Origin: Nitrospinaceae bacterium | GTDB lineage: Bacteria > Nitrospinota > Nitrospinia > Nitrospinales > JACRGP01 | DNA: 56,295 nt | Direction: 5' to 3' | NCBI GenBank assembly: GCA_029261555.1 | Contig: JAJDBB010000102.1 | Span: 1-56,295 of the forward strand | Shown: in pieces, positions 1 to 7,963 of the stretch | Layout of the letters: the number at the start of each line of letters is the position of its first letter | How positions within the stretch are numbered: the first letter of the stretch is position 1 | Made by a program: the position numbers and the translations under genes | Notes under the pieces: model-generated | What the model was told of the DNA's origin: nothing | The model's input: the letters and a program-made list of their open reading frames with translations, nothing else | Database searches by the model: none

Positions 1-156
1 CTGACCGACTTGAATCAAATGAATATAAGTGGAATTCGGCATGTGTAACCGCTGATTTGTAACCAGGGTCACAGGAATTTTTACCCTATCTGCTACACGA
101 AATAAAATATCCTTGATCACTTTTGGGCAAGCGTCTGCATCGACCCATAGGTTCAT
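1..156 (-). CDS. YaiI/YqxD-family (DUF188) protein, N-terminal part, cut by window edge
   Basis: Reading the minus strand from the ATG at 156 gives 52 uninterrupted codons to the window edge. They begin [11 protein letters not shown], the hallmark start of the UPF0178/YaiI family, which has a PIN-like fold and no firmly established function. The following residues ([12 protein letters not shown], then VTLVTNQ) also fit the family. The frame is open to base 1, so the gene continues outside the window. It is divergent from the DM13 gene, leaving about 190 bp between them. The family assignment is from recognition of the motif; the function is unknown. Confidence 0.85.
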   Translation of the reverse strand, partial: MNLWVDADACPKVIKDILFRVADRVKIPVTLVTNQRLHMPNSTYIHLIQVGQ

Positions 157-344
157 ATTTGATCCCGCTTCCTCTGACAACAAAGGTTGAAAATGAAATA
201 CCTTATTCTAACCATAAATATTTAGAAATGGGCTGGTTCAGGCATTTTATTAATACCCTTTGTAAGGTTCTAAGAAACTCCAAGACTAATGGTCTGAAAT
301 TATATTTGACGAATTTTCAGCGCAAACAAAAAGAAAGGAAAGTT

Positions 345-644
345 ATGACTATTAAATCAGGGAAATTAGTCGGCGGCGACGACGCGCATCCAGCTTCAGG
401 GCAGGTTAAATTGGAAGGAAACGAGATAAAATTGGTAGAGGTTCAAATCAGCGAAGCTCCCGACGGAAGAGTTATCCTAAGCAAAGATTTTGACAGCGCG
501 ACCGGCGTCCCTTTAGGAAAACTTCAAGGATTTACTGGAAGCCATAATTATCCCATTCCAGATGGAACGGACCTTAACGCGTACAATACTGTTTTAATCT
601 GGTGCGACCAATTTAATGTCCCCATAGGAAAAGTACAGTTATAG
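345..644 (+). CDS. DM13-domain protein
   Basis: This 99-aa protein is almost entirely one DM13 domain. HPASG lies at residues 14-18, IPDGTDLNAYNTVLIWC near 71-87 and PIGKVQL at the end, with the conserved Cys at 87. DM13 domains are proposed to act in redox or electron transfer through this cysteine; in bacteria they are usually on secreted or membrane proteins. I chose the ATG at 345 because it has an AAGGAAAG ribosome site. An upstream in-frame ATG at 123 would lie inside the divergent YaiI gene. No signal peptide is seen with this start, so the location is uncertain. A tiny lipoprotein gene follows 98 bp later. Confidence 0.75.
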   Translation: MTIKSGKLVGGDDAHPASGQVKLEGNEIKLVEVQISEAPDGRVILSKDFDSATGVPLGKLQGFTGSHNYPIPDGTDLNAYNTVLIWCDQFNVPIGKVQL

Positions 645-742
645 GATTCGCTCTGTGGGCAATTAATTTGCCAAGATGAAGGTATCCCTTCGTTTTGGCG
701 AATTAAAAAAATTCAAACCTTTAAAAACCAAGAAAATTAAAA

Positions 743-901
743 ATGAAAAAGCTAATTATTATTTCTGTCGTAATAGCGTTTCTCACGCCGTTAGCGCTGA
801 CCGGTTGTTCCAGCACAAAGAATTCGGATTCTTCATCGTATGAAAGGCCGAAATCAAAATCGAGCGATGGAAAAAGGCGCGAAGGTTCTGGCGGGTATTA
901 G
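743..901 (+). CDS. small lipoprotein (52 aa)
   Basis: The ORF starts MKKLIIISVV, has a hydrophobic stretch to residue 20 and then a Thr-Gly-Cys lipobox with Cys22, so it should be processed by signal peptidase II. The mature part is only about 31 residues, rich in Ser, Lys, Arg and Gly (KSKSSDGKRREGSGGY). It resembles entericidin-type or other orphan mini-lipoproteins, but no family can be named. The ribosome site is weak (AAGAAAATTAAAA). It lies 98 bp after the DM13 gene on the same strand and converges on the YHYH gene. The lipobox is the main support for it being real. Confidence 0.6.
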   Translation: MKKLIIISVVIAFLTPLALTGCSSTKNSDSSSYERPKSKSSDGKRREGSGGY

Positions 902-982
902 TCTCTTAATTGGAGATACCCAAAGGCTCATTTATTATTGGGTTTTTCTCGAAGGAGAAGCCGTCCGACCAGAGGAGACGTT

Positions 983-1858
983 TTAATTTCGGCGTCGAAG
1001 CATGGCGTCCTGACAGGTCTGGGAGAATGACCTCCTGTTTTTTCTCATGCACTCATGCATTTCGCGGCTGGGCGGCATGTTCGGACAATATCGTTTTCGA
1101 TCTGCGTCGCAGGCTGAACGCATTTTATCGTTGCCGCCGCCCGGCGGACCTCGCCTTCCGCGATCCATTCGGTCTCCCCTTTGGCCGCGATCCATGCCTC
1201 TATTTTGGTTATTGCCTGTGGATACTGCCGTACCGCGGTAGCACCCAAGGACGTAGGGAAATCCTTTGGTGGTGTGATAGTGATAGTTTCGTTTCTGGTC
1301 GGTATGGCCGTTACAGGAATCGAGATTTTTTGGAAGCTGACCTCTCTCCCCCTGCAACCCGTAAATTTTGAACCCGTCAAAAGCGTACCCAATAACCGGA
1401 GAATGTTTTCCGCGAACGTCCTTGTGAATGCAGGCGGGAGTGGAGTGGTAATGGTACATCCCGGACGGCGCTGGATGCCCCTGGCATGAATCCAAACCAT
1501 GGTTTTCTATGGCTAATTTCCCATGGGCGTCTTCGGGGCCAAAAAATACGACGCCGTTTATGGCTATGGCAATCGGGCCGCGCGAGGGGACGTCGCTTTT
1601 CTTTGACGCTATTTTCGGCTGAATCGGAATACGAACCTCAATGTTCTGAGGGGTCGGTGTGTTGGGATTAACTTTTTCCCATCGATGGTCTGGCATCCCG
1701 TCGGATTGAATTGAAAAGTATTTTCCAGTTTCTTTAACCCGCACCTTGGAATTGGTGAATGCAAGGTCCTGCGCCTGAACTGCGCCGGAAAATATTAAAA
1801 CCATGCCGCCCAAGCCTAAAATACGGCCAAACCAAAAACCCGAAGAGGATGAGATCAT
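983..1858 (-). CDS. secreted YHYH-domain protein with C-terminal cysteine-rich repeat
   Basis: The 291-aa product has an N-terminal hydrophobic signal (residues 10-29, cut near AVQA-QD). The YHYH domain follows, with the two diagnostic YHYH tetrapeptides at 135-138 and 192-195, each next to conserved Cys and Gly-His residues. After a basic Gly/Arg-rich linker (about 215-245) comes a short module with Cys at 250, 258, 270 and 282. Its spacing (CDADxxxYC, HECMRKN, FSQTC) resembles the GLG1-type cysteine-rich repeat. YHYH proteins are exported and of unknown function, often in marine bacteria. The gene stands alone; the intergenic region upstream is shared with the divergent exopolysaccharide block. 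Confidence 0.8.
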   Translation of the reverse strand: MISSSSGFWFGRILGLGGMVLIFSGAVQAQDLAFTNSKVRVKETGKYFSIQSDGMPDHRWEKVNPNTPTPQNIEVRIPIQPKIASKKSDVPSRGPIAIAINGVVFFGPEDAHGKLAIENHGLDSCQGHPAPSGMYHYHSTPACIHKDVRGKHSPVIGYAFDGFKIYGLQGERGQLPKNLDSCNGHTDQKRNYHYHTTKGFPYVLGCYRGTAVSTGNNQNRGMDRGQRGDRMDRGRRGPPGGGNDKMRSACDADRKRYCPNMPPSREMHECMRKNRRSFSQTCQDAMLRRRN

Positions 1859-2231
1859 TTGGTATTTCCTTCTAAATGGATTCGTCTCTTGCGCTTCCCG
1901 CTATTATATCCACTGGGAGTTGGGCCGCTAATTTTTATTGAATAATTATCCCCTCCACCACCAATTCCGGTTCACCCCGTTGAATTTGCACATTTGAGAA
2001 CGATTTTGAGGCTGTAGCTAAAAGTGAGACAGGCCGCCCGCCATATAACCTATTGAAAAATAAACAGTAAAAGAGCTTTGGCCTGACTGTAGATGACGGC
2101 ATATAAATTGCTTTATTATATGTATGATTCTCAATACTTTTACATCTATGGTAATTGCAAGCACGGTTCAAAACGGTTATATTATTATCATAGCCATTGT
2201 TGAAAAAATTCAAACGCTTGCGATATTTTTT
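1859..2231. other. intergenic region between YHYH gene and glycan block
   Basis: These 373 bp separate divergent genes and become AT-rich to the right. A 92-codon minus-strand frame at 1935-2213 has no family resemblance and I do not call it. The only regulatory signal I can point to is the promoter-like pair at 2155-2183. No hairpin terminator or RNA gene is evident. Confidence 0.5.
2155..2183 (+). promoter_or_regulatory. candidate sigma70 promoter for glycan block
   Basis: TTGCAA at 2155-2160 and TATATT at 2178-2183 are separated by 17 nt. The match to consensus is 4/6 and 5/6. It lies about 50 bp ahead of the ATG at 2232, which supports that start over the in-frame ATG at 2124. Confidence 0.35.
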
Positions 2232-3287
2232 ATGGTCCCGAACGAGAATTCGCCTTCACCGTCCGGCAGCCCCGGCAACCCGCTCGACCTGTCCATTGTG
2301 GTGGTGACTTTTAACACCCGCGAGTTGACCCGTACCTGTTTGCAATATATTGAGAAATACCGGGACGGGGTGAGTTCGGAGGTATGGGTGGCGGACAGCG
2401 CTTCCCAGGACGGCACGGCGGACATGATTGCGGAGGAGTTTTCCGATTTCAACCTGATCCGCATGCAGGAAAACCTGGGCTTCGCCGCCGCAAACAATCT
2501 CGCCCTGCGAAAGGCCGAAGGACGATATATTCTTCTCCTCAATCCGGACGCTTTTCTGGAAGCGGGCGCGTTAAAAAAGGCCGTCGAGTTCATGGACGCC
2601 CATCCAAAAACCGGCGTCCTGGGTTGCAAATTGACCGATCCCGACGGAAGCATGCAGCCTTCGGCCCGTATGGCGCCGTCGCTGTTGAACAAATTTTTGC
2701 ACGTTTCCGGAATGGCCGCCCGCTTTCCCGGTTCGCGTTTCTTTGGCCGGGTGGATTATTCCTGGTGGGACCATGCCGAACCGCGCAATGTCGGCTGGGT
2801 GGTCGGAGCCTTTTTTATGATCCGCCGGGAAACGTTAGAACAAGTCGGTCCGCTGGACGACCGTTACTTTTTATATTTTGAAGAAATCGATTACTGCAAA
2901 ACCGTTCACGACGCCGGTTGGGAGGTTACGTTCTGTCCCGACATTCGCATCGTGCATATTGGCGGCCAAAGTTCGGACAAAAACGAAGTTTCCTCCAAGG
3001 GACGGCAGATGGTCTCCATTCGCCTGAAGAGCGAGTACCGCTACTTCCGCAAGTACGGCGGATTCTTTGTTGTCCTTGCGGCGGCGTCTCTGGAATACGG
3101 CTGGAACCTGTTGGTGTTGAGCAAAAATGCGCTGTCGGATTCGCCGCACTCGGCGCTCAAGCGCAAGGAAGCTCTGTCATTGTTGACCCTCATTCCATCG
3201 ACTCTCTGGAGCGACGGGTTTGGCAAGGTGGATGGGGAATCGATTCAACCAGCCCTGCAAGCGGCGGCGGATAAAACGTCGGTCTGA
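2232..3287 (+). CDS. family 2 glycosyltransferase (rhamnosyltransferase-like)
   Basis: This is a GT-A fold transferase of about 351 aa that should add a sugar from a nucleotide donor to a growing surface glycan at the cytoplasmic face. Visible motifs are LSIVVVTFN (20-28), DSASQDGT (55-62), the LNPDAF metal-binding region (103-108, in place of DxD) and FLYFEEIDYC (213-222), the acidic motif typical of WbbL-like rhamnosyltransferases. A hydrophobic segment near 275-295 may associate it with the membrane. The start at 2232 puts the GT motif about 20 residues from the N-terminus; the longer frame from 2124 would add a tail overlapping the likely promoter. It is first in the + strand block, 15 bp before the acetyltransferase gene. 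The sugar specificity is not readable. Confidence 0.88.
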   Translation: MVPNENSPSPSGSPGNPLDLSIVVVTFNTRELTRTCLQYIEKYRDGVSSEVWVADSASQDGTADMIAEEFSDFNLIRMQENLGFAAANNLALRKAEGRYILLLNPDAFLEAGALKKAVEFMDAHPKTGVLGCKLTDPDGSMQPSARMAPSLLNKFLHVSGMAARFPGSRFFGRVDYSWWDHAEPRNVGWVVGAFFMIRRETLEQVGPLDDRYFLYFEEIDYCKTVHDAGWEVTFCPDIRIVHIGGQSSDKNEVSSKGRQMVSIRLKSEYRYFRKYGGFFVVLAAASLEYGWNLLVLSKNALSDSPHSALKRKEALSLLTLIPSTLWSDGFGKVDGESIQPALQAAADKTSV

Positions 3288-3302
3288 ATTTTTTAAACAG
3301 TT

Positions 3303-3893
3303 ATGACTTTTGCGGACAAATCATCAATGGACAACGTTTTGAATAAACCTGGAGCCATTCATCTGAACGCCTCGGAGGAAGCCTTCTTTGCGAATCTTTT
3401 CGAAGATTTGAAAACTTACGACGGCGACTGGAGTCGGCAGGGTTTTTGGGCGATGACGGTTTACCGGTTTGGCCGCTGGCGCTACACGATTAGAATCGCC
3501 CCGGTCCGCAAATTGTTTTCCCTGGCGTACAAGATTCTTTTTAAGATCGTGCAGGTTGTGGCGGGACTCGAATTGCCCTGCGAGGTGAGGGTCGGAAGAA
3601 ATTTTCGCATCGACCACTCCGGCGGGATCGTGGTCAGCGGGTTCGCCTCTTTCGGCGACGACTGCGTCTTGCGCAACGGGGTGACGGTTGGCTTGCGCCG
3701 CGTGGACGACCCCACCGCGCCCAGGCTCGGCAACAACGTTGATATCGGCGCGGGCGCCAAACTGCTGGGCAATATCAAAGTTGGAGACAACGTGGTGGTC
3801 GGCGCCAACGCGGTGGTTTTGGAGGACGTGCCTTCAAACTCCATCGCGGTGGGAATTCCGGCCCGCATCATCCCGAGGAAAGCCAATGACTGA
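3303..3893 (+). CDS. serine O-acetyltransferase-like hexapeptide acetyltransferase
   Basis: The C-terminal half (about residues 90-190) is a left-handed beta-helix of the CysE type. IDHSGGIVVSG has the probable catalytic His105, NGVTVGLRR follows, and then GNNVDIGAGAKLLG, KVGDNVVVGANAVV and VGIPAR. The N-terminal helical part (MTVYRFGRW) is the short form seen in polysaccharide-linked acetyltransferases rather than the long form of biosynthetic CysE. The position between two glycosyltransferases suggests acetylation of a glycan, not cysteine synthesis; this is inference. It overlaps the next gene by 8 bp. An alternative start is the ATG at 3330. Confidence 0.82.
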   Translation: MTFADKSSMDNVLNKPGAIHLNASEEAFFANLFEDLKTYDGDWSRQGFWAMTVYRFGRWRYTIRIAPVRKLFSLAYKILFKIVQVVAGLELPCEVRVGRNFRIDHSGGIVVSGFASFGDDCVLRNGVTVGLRRVDDPTAPRLGNNVDIGAGAKLLGNIKVGDNVVVGANAVVLEDVPSNSIAVGIPARIIPRKAND

Positions 3894-4905
3894 TAGCCTT
3901 CCAGAAATTGGCGTCGTTGCCATCGGGATCAACGTGGAAAAATTTTTGGCCGAATGTCTGCAATCGATCCACGCCAGCGATTACCCGCAGGACAAATTAC
4001 AGATCGTTTTCGTCGACGGCGGATCGACCGACAATAGCGTCGCGCTGGCGGAACAGGCGGACGGCGTCCGGGTGATTGAATTGAATGACCCGCATCCCAC
4101 CCCCGGCAAAGGCCGAAACGCGGGGTGGCGCAGTTTGCAGACCCCGCTGATCCAGTTTCTGGACGCGGACACGGCGTTGCACCCGCAATGGCTTCGCACA
4201 GCGGTAAATTTGCATGTAGAAAGTAAAGCGGGAGCGGTTTGCGGACAGAGACGGGAAAAGTTTCCCGACAAAAATCTGTACCACAAAATCGCCAACCGGG
4301 AATGGGAATATGAAATTGGCCGATGCAGATACTTTGGCGGCGAGGTGTTGATCCAAAGAGAGATTCTGGAAAAAACGGGAGGCTTCGACCCGGCCCTGAT
4401 CGCGGGCGAAGATCCGGAGTTGAGCTACCGGGTTCGTCAATCGGGGGAAACCATTTTCAGGACGGCGGACGCCATGACGACGCACGATCTGGACATGACG
4501 CGCTTCAAACAATATTTCAAGCGGGCGCTCCGGTCCGGCTACGCTTACGCCGAGTTGGGAACCAAATTTATAATGAACGAAGAAAAGTTATGGGCGCGCG
4601 AACTGCTTCGGGTGATCTTTCGATCCCTGGCTCCGATTGTTTTTCTAATCGGCGGCGTATACATCAACCAAGTACTTGCCGGACTAGTATTGGCCCTGTT
4701 GGTTATTCTGCGGCCATTTTTCCAGTCTTCGCAATTTAAAAGAGGCGGCGGCTTCGGCGACCCGTTCAATTGGGTTTACGCCGGACATTTGTCCCTCGTT
4801 CCAATTTTTCAATTTGTGGGCGTGGCGAGGTATTTTTTCGGAAAATTGACCAGCCGCCCCATTCGCAATTACGCATATCATCAATCCATCAGAGGCAACG
4901 TTTGA
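3886..4905 (+). CDS. membrane-associated family 2 glycosyltransferase
   Basis: This 339-aa GT2 protein has VAIGINVEKFLAECLQSI near the N-terminus, FVDGGSTDNS at 42-51, FLDADTAL at 91-98 (the DxD metal site is DAD) and an acceptor-side GGFDPALIAGEDPELSYR acidic motif. One or two hydrophobic helices follow near residues 245-285. It likely extends a lipid-linked glycan at the inner membrane. The true start is the ATG at 3886, overlapping the acetyltransferase stop by 8 bp. The longer frame from 3688 is out-of-frame shadow of that gene. Two bases separate its stop from the PEP-CTERM gene, so translation is probably coupled across the junction. Confidence 0.87.
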   Translation: MTDSLPEIGVVAIGINVEKFLAECLQSIHASDYPQDKLQIVFVDGGSTDNSVALAEQADGVRVIELNDPHPTPGKGRNAGWRSLQTPLIQFLDADTALHPQWLRTAVNLHVESKAGAVCGQRREKFPDKNLYHKIANREWEYEIGRCRYFGGEVLIQREILEKTGGFDPALIAGEDPELSYRVRQSGETIFRTADAMTTHDLDMTRFKQYFKRALRSGYAYAELGTKFIMNEEKLWARELLRVIFRSLAPIVFLIGGVYINQVLAGLVLALLVILRPFFQSSQFKRGGGFGDPFNWVYAGHLSLVPIFQFVGVARYFFGKLTSRPIRNYAYHQSIRGNV

Positions 4906-4907
4906 TC

Positions 4908-5492
4908 ATGAAAAATTCTTTAAGAACATCCATCGTTTTTCTGAGCGTATTTTTGTTTCTTGGCCTGGTTGCGGGCCAGCAGACTTTTGCCTACACCATT
5001 CAGGACTTCACCAGCCTGGGCAGTGGTCAGGTAAAAGCGTTCAATTCCGCTGATTTCTCTTTGTCCACCTCCAATGCGGTGTTTTCAAAAAAGGGTAAAA
5101 AAAATACCGCTACGTTGGATTTTACGTTCGCTAACAATTCTGCGGTGGACTACCAGGATTTCGTGGCGACCTTTCAAACCAACAAGAAGCTGAAGGTGGG
5201 TCCCAACTTGGAATCCATTGAAACCTCGCCTGGGAGCGGGGTGTTCATGAATTATGTTTCTTTTAATTCCGTGGCGGCGGGAGGCTCGACGACGGCGACG
5301 TTGAGCTTCACTCAAAATAAAGTTAACAACAAAAAACTTCTAAATAATATTAGCAAAAGCAAATTGGGCGCCTACGGCATCTCAGGACCCGCGGCGGCTA
5401 CTCCGGAACCGCATGAAAACGCGCTCATCCTATTGTCCTTGATGTTCATGACCTGGTTGTATTACCGAAAGCAAGCGGAGCAAAATGCATAA
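4908..5492 (+). CDS. PEP-CTERM sorting-signal protein, probable exosortase substrate
   Basis: The 194-aa product has a signal peptide (residues 1-28, ending QQTFA) and a Ser/Thr/Asn-rich body of beta character. Its C-terminal tripartite signal is TPEPH at 165-169, a hydrophobic stretch (171-185) and a basic tail YYRKQ. This is the layout recognised and cleaved by exosortases, usually with attachment or release of the protein at the surface together with exopolysaccharide. The body has no cysteine and no catalytic domain that I recognise; a matrix role is plausible. It starts 2 bp after the glycosyltransferase stop and its 3' end overlaps the exosortase gene by 8 bp, which implies a dedicated enzyme-substrate pair. 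Confidence 0.82.
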   Translation: MKNSLRTSIVFLSVFLFLGLVAGQQTFAYTIQDFTSLGSGQVKAFNSADFSLSTSNAVFSKKGKKNTATLDFTFANNSAVDYQDFVATFQTNKKLKVGPNLESIETSPGSGVFMNYVSFNSVAAGGSTTATLSFTQNKVNNKKLLNNISKSKLGAYGISGPAAATPEPHENALILLSLMFMTWLYYRKQAEQNA

Positions 5493-6339
5493 TTTTTTCA
5501 ATTTGCCCGCGATCACCTCGCAGACCCGGCCCTTGTACCTCAAGGGACTGGGTCTGATTGCGTTGTTTGCGGTGACGATTCTGCCCACTCTGGAATACCT
5601 GTATCGGGTCTATTTTCAAATGGACCTGGAAACTCATTCCCTGCCCGTGTTTCTCGCGTCCATGTATTTTCTGGGTCAGGCAAACGCAGACCTCGAATTA
5701 AAAGAAGATTTAAATTCCCCGTCGGCGTTTTTCGCGGTAGTGGGAGCGCTGGTTCTGTACCAGATCAGCCTGATGGCTAGCATCAACATGTTGTCCGCGA
5801 TCCTGAGTTTTGTTTTGCTGGCGTCGCTGTACCAATTTTTTTACGGTTTCTCCGGATTAAAAAAAGTCGCCTTCCCAATTTTTTTACTGCTGTTCAGCTT
5901 GCCCATCACCTCCATTCTGGATATCTGGATCGGATTTGAAATTCGCTTGCTGGGCGCCAAGCTCGCCTTCTTCGCTCTCTATTTGCTGGACATCGCCAAG
6001 GAAGTCCACGGCGTCCACATACTGCTTTCCGAAAATATTTTACGCGTCGACGCCGCCTGCAGCGGTTTAAAATCGCTCAGCGTTTTGATGATCATGAACC
6101 TGATCATCGGTCGGCTGTTCTTCACAGACCATTGGGGAAAGCGCGCGGTCCTGGTGGGCGCCGGGATCGTCATTTCCGGACTGGCCAACTCGATTCGCAT
6201 TGTCGTCGTCGGCGTCATCGCGCATCATTGGGGATTGAAAACCGCCGAGGGCGTACTACACGATTGGTCCGGAATCATCATCTATTCTTTTTCTCTGCTG
6301 GCGGTGGGCGTCGTTTATGGAATTCTGGAAAAAAAATAA
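5485..6339 (+). CDS. exosortase (transmembrane transpeptidase-like sorting enzyme)
   Basis: This 284-aa polytopic membrane protein has about seven or eight hydrophobic segments and the exosortase/archaeosortase catalytic triad. Cys192 lies in DAACSGLKSL, Arg238 in LANSIRI and His259 in VLHDWSG. By family knowledge it cleaves the PEP-CTERM signal of secreted proteins at the periplasmic side. It overlaps its presumed substrate gene by 8 bp and the EpsI-like gene by 23 bp, a tightly coupled trio. I cannot assign a numbered exosortase class without a profile search. Length is typical for the single-domain form. Confidence 0.92.
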   Translation: MHNFFNLPAITSQTRPLYLKGLGLIALFAVTILPTLEYLYRVYFQMDLETHSLPVFLASMYFLGQANADLELKEDLNSPSAFFAVVGALVLYQISLMASINMLSAILSFVLLASLYQFFYGFSGLKKVAFPIFLLLFSLPITSILDIWIGFEIRLLGAKLAFFALYLLDIAKEVHGVHILLSENILRVDAACSGLKSLSVLMIMNLIIGRLFFTDHWGKRAVLVGAGIVISGLANSIRIVVVGVIAHHWGLKTAEGVLHDWSGIIIYSFSLLAVGVVYGILEKK

Positions 6340-6946
6340 ATGGGCGGTCCTGGTTTATCTGCTTTTGGGATTGGCCGGAGTCAAATCCGTTATCGGTTGG
6401 GGAATGCGCCCGGAAGCGCCGTTGGACCCGGCTCCCCTGCAAGTCGCTTTTGGCAAATGGAAATCCAGAATAATTCCCATCTCTTATTATGAAAAGGAAA
6501 TGTACGGCGTTGGGTCGCTTTCCAAAAAGATGTATTTCCACGGCAGCGATTTTATTTGGTACTTGAATTTAGAAAGCGTGCGCGGGCATCATACCCAGCA
6601 CCAGCCGGAAATTTGTTACACTGGCGCCGGTTGGTCGATCGTCAAAAAATGGCCGGAGGCGTTCAATAACCGCGGAAAAAAAGTGGACACGCGCGTCATG
6701 ATTATTAAGAAAAAGGACGAGAGACGTTTGGTAGCCTATTGGTTTGCCAACGGAAAGGCCACCACCGGAAACTACTACAGGCGCGTATTCCAGCATATTT
6801 GGGACGACTTTATGGACAACCCCTACGCCACGTGGACGTTTCAAAGAGTTTCGATCCCCATTTTCACCGATTTGGGATCGGCGGAAAAGGTGATCGAATC
6901 GTTCATTACCGAAATGGAATTCAAGACGGGAGAAGGACTGGCATGA
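6317..6946 (+). CDS. EpsI-family (DUF3485) exosortase-associated protein
   Basis: The 209-aa product has one N-terminal transmembrane segment (about 9-27) followed by a periplasmic domain with the EpsI signature HQPEICYTGAGW (95-106). In many bacteria this domain is either fused to the C-terminus of an exosortase or encoded beside it; here it is separate and overlaps the exosortase by 23 bp. Its biochemical role is not established, but it is tied to exopolysaccharide and sorting systems. Other conserved features are WYLNLE and GNYYRRVFQHIWDD. The stop overlaps the next ATG (ATGA at 6943-6946). Confidence 0.87.
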   Translation: MEFWKKNKWAVLVYLLLGLAGVKSVIGWGMRPEAPLDPAPLQVAFGKWKSRIIPISYYEKEMYGVGSLSKKMYFHGSDFIWYLNLESVRGHHTQHQPEICYTGAGWSIVKKWPEAFNNRGKKVDTRVMIIKKKDERRLVAYWFANGKATTGNYYRRVFQHIWDDFMDNPYATWTFQRVSIPIFTDLGSAEKVIESFITEMEFKTGEGLA

Positions 6947-7752
6947 AGCGGTTATTAATTGTAACGCTGATATTAACGGCCCTGGGAGGCTGTAAGATTC
7001 CATTCCTGGACGACCCGGAACCCGCGCAAAAAGCGGCTCCCGCGCCAGCCGCCGCCGAGGCGAACGAATCCGAGGCCGCCAAAGACCTTCAGGTTTTGAA
7101 GCAAATGATCATGATGCAGGAGGAGATTTTGAGCTTGCAGTCCAAATTTTCGGCGGGAACCATAACCGAAGCCGGATTGCAACGTCTGGGCAATCTTTAT
7201 ATGGTTAAAGGCTGGTTCGACGAAGCGGAGTGGGCCTTCAAGAGAAACCTGTTGAAGGGTTACAACAAGGTGGACGGTTATAACGCGCTCGGAATTTTAA
7301 ATTTTCGCAGAAGGCATATGGAAGAAGCCCTGGAGTTTTTTTTCAAGGCGTCCAAGCTGGCGCCGCACGACAGCCGGACGCTCAACAACCTGGCCATCTG
7401 GCACGCCAAAAGCGGGAATCAGGAAACCGCCGTAAAGTTCTGGAAAAAAATTATTGCCGCCAAAGACGATTTCCCCGAAGCCTATTCCAACCTGGGCGCT
7501 GCTTATAATAAAAATGGAGCGCCCGAGCAGGCCATTGCCATGTTGAAAAAAGCCATTGAAATCAACAACGAACCTTTTGGGCCTCACTTCGAGTTGGCAA
7601 AGTCTTACGAGGCCGTTAAGGATTACCCCAACGCTGAAAAGGAATACCGTTTCATCCTGGCCTCTGAATCCAGCGACCCGGAAGCTCTGGAAGGCCTGGA
7701 ACGGATTCAAAAATTAAAAGCCGCCAGGCAAACGCAGCCAACCCAAGGCTAG
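6943..7752 (+). CDS. TPR-repeat lipoprotein
   Basis: The 269-aa protein begins MKRLLIVTLILTALGGC, a lipoprotein signal with Cys17. A Pro/Ala/Glu-rich linker (to about 45) precedes at least four tetratricopeptide-like helical pairs. Repeats are visible at GNLYMVKGWFDEAEWAFKR, ALGILNFRRRHMEEALEFF, AYSNLGAAYNKNGAPEQA and HFELAKSYEAVKDYPNA. TPR lipoproteins in such loci (PrsT/PilF-like) are thought to scaffold glycan export or sorting machinery; that role here is inferred from position. It is translationally coupled to the EpsI-like gene and closes this sub-operon, with 211 bp before the next gene. Confidence 0.85.
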   Translation: MKRLLIVTLILTALGGCKIPFLDDPEPAQKAAPAPAAAEANESEAAKDLQVLKQMIMMQEEILSLQSKFSAGTITEAGLQRLGNLYMVKGWFDEAEWAFKRNLLKGYNKVDGYNALGILNFRRRHMEEALEFFFKASKLAPHDSRTLNNLAIWHAKSGNQETAVKFWKKIIAAKDDFPEAYSNLGAAYNKNGAPEQAIAMLKKAIEINNEPFGPHFELAKSYEAVKDYPNAEKEYRFILASESSDPEALEGLERIQKLKAARQTQPTQG

Positions 7753-7846
7753 CGTTCGGCGTTGAGCGACCTCGTCCAAATAAAACCGCTTCCTTTTTTC
7801 AAATCTCCCTCTTCTCCCTCCGGGACTCGTTTGGCAAAACAATCAG

Positions 7847-7891
7847 GTTTACCTTATCAAGTAAACGTTACTATTGGAGTTGGCCGGCCAA
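7847..7891. promoter_or_regulatory. two palindromes upstream of sugar transferase gene, operator-like
   Basis: GTTTAC (7847-7852) and GTAAAC (7861-7866) form an inverted repeat with an 8-nt spacer. A perfect 12-bp palindrome TTGGCCGGCCAA follows at 7880-7891. They lie 70-115 bp ahead of the ATG at 7964, at the internal boundary of the glycan block, as expected for regulator sites; no regulator can be named. Confidence 0.35.
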
Positions 7892-7963
7892 TCTGGTAAC
7901 CTGTTAACCAACCAGAATTCATTTAGTTAACCCCCGCGATTTCAGGGCAATAAAACTTGACCC

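Noticed and set aside
123-344. Upstream extension of the DM13 gene
   Set aside because: This part overlaps the divergent YaiI gene start and lacks family similarity; the ATG at 345 has a good ribosome site.
910-1371. 153-codon frame on the plus strand
   Set aside because: It lies antisense to the YHYH gene, has a Cys/Arg/Phe-rich, low-plausibility composition and no family resemblance.
1935-2213. 92-codon minus-strand frame in the intergenic region
   Set aside because: No ribosome site, no family pattern, and it covers the likely promoter region of the glycan block.
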